Shown: one piece after another, positions 61,359 through 64,000 of the stretch
Position numbering within the stretch: position 1 is the first letter of the stretch
Layout of the letters: each line of letters begins with the position of its first letter
Assembly (NCBI RefSeq): GCF_000732535.1
Contig: NZ_APNK01000008.1
Span: forward strand, 1 to 64,000
From: Salinisphaera hydrothermalis C41B8
GTDB lineage: Bacteria > Pseudomonadota > Gammaproteobacteria > Nevskiales > Salinisphaeraceae
DNA length: 64,000 nt
Reading direction: 5' to 3'
Position numbers and translations under genes: made by a program
The notes under the pieces: model-generated
What the model saw: only the letters and a program-made list of their open reading frames with translations
Databases searched by the model: none
Told to the model about the DNA's origin: nothing

Positions 61359-62711
61359 ATGCGCGTCACCATCTTCGGCACCGGTTATGTCGGCCTGGTT
61401 ACCGGCGCCTGCCTTGCGCATAGCGGCAACCACGTGGTGTGCGTGGATATCGACGAGGACAAAATCGCGCGGCTGACGCGCGGCGAGATCCCGATCTACG
61501 AGCCCGGCCTGGAAACGTTGGTGCACGACAATGTCGAAGCCGGGCGCCTGCGCTTTACCACGGACGCCGCGGCCGCGATCGATCACGGCATGCTGCAGTT
61601 CATCGCCGTCGGCACGCCGCCGGACGAGGATGGCAGTGCCGATCTGAAGTATGTGCTGAAAGTGGCCGAGACCATCGGCGCGCACATGACCGATTATCGG
61701 CTGGTGATCACCAAGTCGACCGTGCCGGTTGGCACGTCGGACAAGGTGCGCGAACAATTGGCCCAGGCGATTTCGGCGCGCGGCGCGTCGGTGGAGTTCG
61801 ACGTCGCCTCGAATCCGGAATTCCTGAAAGAGGGCGCGGCGATCGACGACTTCATGAAGCCGGATCGGGTCGTCGTGGGCGTGGACAACGAGCGCGCCGC
61901 GGATCACCTGCGCGCGCTGTATGCGCCGTTCAACCGCCAGCACGACCGCACCATGGTCATGGACATCCGTTCGGCGGAGCTGACCAAGTACGCCGCGAAC
62001 ATCATGCTGGCGACCAAGATCAGCCTGATGAACGAGCTGTCGCAGGTGGCCGATCGGCTCGATGCCGATATCGAGCAGGTGCGCAAGGCCATCGGCGCCG
62101 ATCATCGCATCGGTTACCACTTCATCTATCCCGGCTGCGGTTTCGGCGGCTCGTGCTTCCCGAAAGACGTGCGCGCGCTGGCGCATACCGCGTCGAAAAT
62201 CGGCTATGAGACCGAGATCATTAACGCCGTCGAGCGCGTGAACAATCGCCAGAAGACGGTCCTGTTCGACAAACTCCAGGCGCATTTTGACGGCGATCTG
62301 GCGGGCAAGACCGTCGCCCTGTGGGGCTTGGCGTTCAAGCCAAACACCGACGATATGCGCGAGGCGCCGGCTTGCACGCTCATGGAAGCGCTCTGGGACG
62401 CGGGCGCCACGGTGCGTGCGTTCGACCCGGAAGCGATGGATGAAACCCGCCGCATTTATGGCGAGCGCGACGATCTGGTGCTTTGTCACGACGCTGAGGA
62501 AGCCGCCACCGATGCGGATGCGCTCGTGCTGGTTACCGAATGGCATATTTTCCGGACGCCGGATTTCCACGAGCTGGCGCGCCTCATGAAACAGCCCGTG
62601 CTTGTTGACGGACGGAATATCTACAAACCGTCCTACGTCGCGGCAGCTGGCTTCTCGTATTACGGCATCGGGCGCTCCGCGGCCACTGGCGCGCAGCGCA
62701 CAGTGGGCTAA
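61359..62711 (+). CDS. ugd: UDP-glucose 6-dehydrogenase
   Basis: 450 residues. NAD-dependent four-electron oxidation of UDP-glucose to UDP-glucuronate. N-terminal [14 protein letters not shown] binds [13 protein letters not shown] is family-specific, and the catalytic Cys266 sits in [16 protein letters not shown]. The C-terminal UDP-binding domain has [16 protein letters not shown]. Possible donor of uronic acid to the polymer, and so of the substrate for the amidotransferase at 35890. Confidence 0.96.
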   Translation: MRVTIFGTGYVGLVTGACLAHSGNHVVCVDIDEDKIARLTRGEIPIYEPGLETLVHDNVEAGRLRFTTDAAAAIDHGMLQFIAVGTPPDEDGSADLKYVLKVAETIGAHMTDYRLVITKSTVPVGTSDKVREQLAQAISARGASVEFDVASNPEFLKEGAAIDDFMKPDRVVVGVDNERAADHLRALYAPFNRQHDRTMVMDIRSAELTKYAANIMLATKISLMNELSQVADRLDADIEQVRKAIGADHRIGYHFIYPGCGFGGSCFPKDVRALAHTASKIGYETEIINAVERVNNRQKTVLFDKLQAHFDGDLAGKTVALWGLAFKPNTDDMREAPACTLMEALWDAGATVRAFDPEAMDETRRIYGERDDLVLCHDAEEAATDADALVLVTEWHIFRTPDFHELARLMKQPVLVDGRNIYKPSYVAAAGFSYYGIGRSAATGAQRTVG

Positions 62712-62755
62712 AATATCGCGCATTCCGATCCAGGATTGGCGTTGGGAGTCAAAGA

Positions 62756-63118
62756 ATGCCCATTTATGAATATGTGTGCACGAACTGCGGCGAGCCGCTC
62801 GAGAAGTTGCAGAAGCTCTCGGATGCGCCGCTGACCGAATGCCCGGCCTGCGGCCAGGCGACACTCAAGCGCAAGGTCTCGGCGGCCGGCTTTCGTCTGG
62901 CCGGCGGTGGTTGGTATGAGACGGACTTCAAGTCCGACAACCGGCGTAACCTCACCGGCGATGGCAACGCGCCCAAAGCCGCCTCTTCGAATGGCGATGC
63001 TTCGGGCGGCGGATCGTCCGGCAGCGAGTCGAAGTCGTCGGACACGGCCAGCAAGCCGAGCGGCGAGTCGAAGAGCGCGAAGCCGGCGCAGAAATCGTCG
63101 AGCGCGAGCAGCGACTGA
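62756..63118 (+). CDS. FmdB-family zinc-ribbon regulatory protein
   Basis: 120 residues. MPIYEYVCTNCGEPLEKLQK starts the FmdB zinc ribbon; Cys8/Cys11 and Cys29/Cys32 are the metal ligands. GGGWYETDFKSDNRRN follows as in the family. The C-terminal 55 residues are a Ser/Lys-rich low-complexity tail. Placement directly before aspS is common in gammaproteobacteria. Role not established. Confidence 0.92.
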   Translation: MPIYEYVCTNCGEPLEKLQKLSDAPLTECPACGQATLKRKVSAAGFRLAGGGWYETDFKSDNRRNLTGDGNAPKAASSNGDASGGGSSGSESKSSDTASKPSGESKSAKPAQKSSSASSD

Positions 63119-63192
63119 CGCCGTCGACATTACGAAACCCTCGTATTGACGCGGGCCGCGGCGGGAATCCGGGCACGGTCCGCCCACAATTC

Positions 63193-63221
63193 CCCGGGCC
63201 GGGCTACCGGCCGGGCCCGGG
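63193..63221. other. Very GC-rich hairpin upstream of aspS
   Basis: CCCGGGCC (63193–63200) pairs with GGCCCGGG (63214–63221) and further bases can pair inside. No T-run follows. It sits 46 bases before the aspS start and could be a leader hairpin or the 3' end of the fmdB message. Confidence 0.5.
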
Positions 63222-63266
63222 CTCTTGGTAGACTCGCGCTCTTTTGCGAGGCTTGAGGCGCGCGCC

Positions 63267-64000
<734 letters not shown>

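Noticed and set aside
61439-62209. 256-codon open frame within ugd
   Set aside because: Out-of-frame translation of a clear UDP-glucose dehydrogenase, with composition typical of a shadow frame.

Overview
The window is a GC-rich, gammaproteobacterial-type chromosome segment. It carries KdkA, WaaA and HldE lipopolysaccharide genes, a PutP symporter, and an fmdB–aspS pair at the right edge. I would guess a Salinisphaera-like halophile, but the sequence alone does not fix the genus. Almost everything from about 6 kb to 58 kb belongs to one system: an exosortase A (XrtA)/PEP-CTERM exopolysaccharide locus.

Layout. 1–61 looks like the end of an IS3-type insertion sequence that truncates a capsule-type gene. 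1–6 kb holds lipid A/inner-core genes (kdkA, an LpxL-type acyltransferase, hldE, waaA). 6–8.5 kb holds two closely related PEP-CTERM proteins, each behind a sigma-54 (-24/-12) promoter and a shared upstream motif. 8.8–10.4 kb is putP. 10.8–13.4 kb holds a sigma-54-like promoter, a c-di-GMP-I (GEMM) riboswitch and a large lipoprotein of unknown function. 13.5–15.1 kb holds wecB and a third, tiny PEP-CTERM protein. 15.7–45 kb is the XrtA core: initiating sugar transferase, PrsK/PrsR two-component system, PrsT TPR lipoprotein, export/chain-length/tyrosine-kinase/outer-membrane components, deacetylase, FemAB-like protein, glycosyltransferases, exosortase A fused to EpsI, an asparagine-synthase-like amidotransferase and an O-ligase-like polymerase. 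45–56 kb is a strain-specific-looking block: glycosyltransferases on both strands, a second copy of the unknown exported protein family, a flippase, a GT39-type membrane protein and a methyltransferase. 56.8–58.5 kb has an unknown gene, a phosphatidylserine-decarboxylase-like protein and a small membrane protein. 58.5–64 kb has galE, tRNA-Val, a WbpE-like aminotransferase, tRNA-Ala, tRNA-Glu, ugd, fmdB and the start of aspS.

How the genes work together. Nucleotide sugars (WecB, GalE, Ugd, WbpE-like) feed the initiating transferase and the glycosyltransferases. The flippase, polymerase, chain-length protein, kinase and export protein assemble and secrete the polymer. Exosortase A processes VPEP-tagged proteins that are co-secreted. 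PrsR carries the GAFTGA motif of sigma-54 activators, and sigma-54-like promoters are seen before two PEP-CTERM genes and before the riboswitch-controlled lipoprotein. This suggests one circuit in which PrsK/PrsR–RpoN sets transcription and c-di-GMP gates expression of at least one matrix-related protein.
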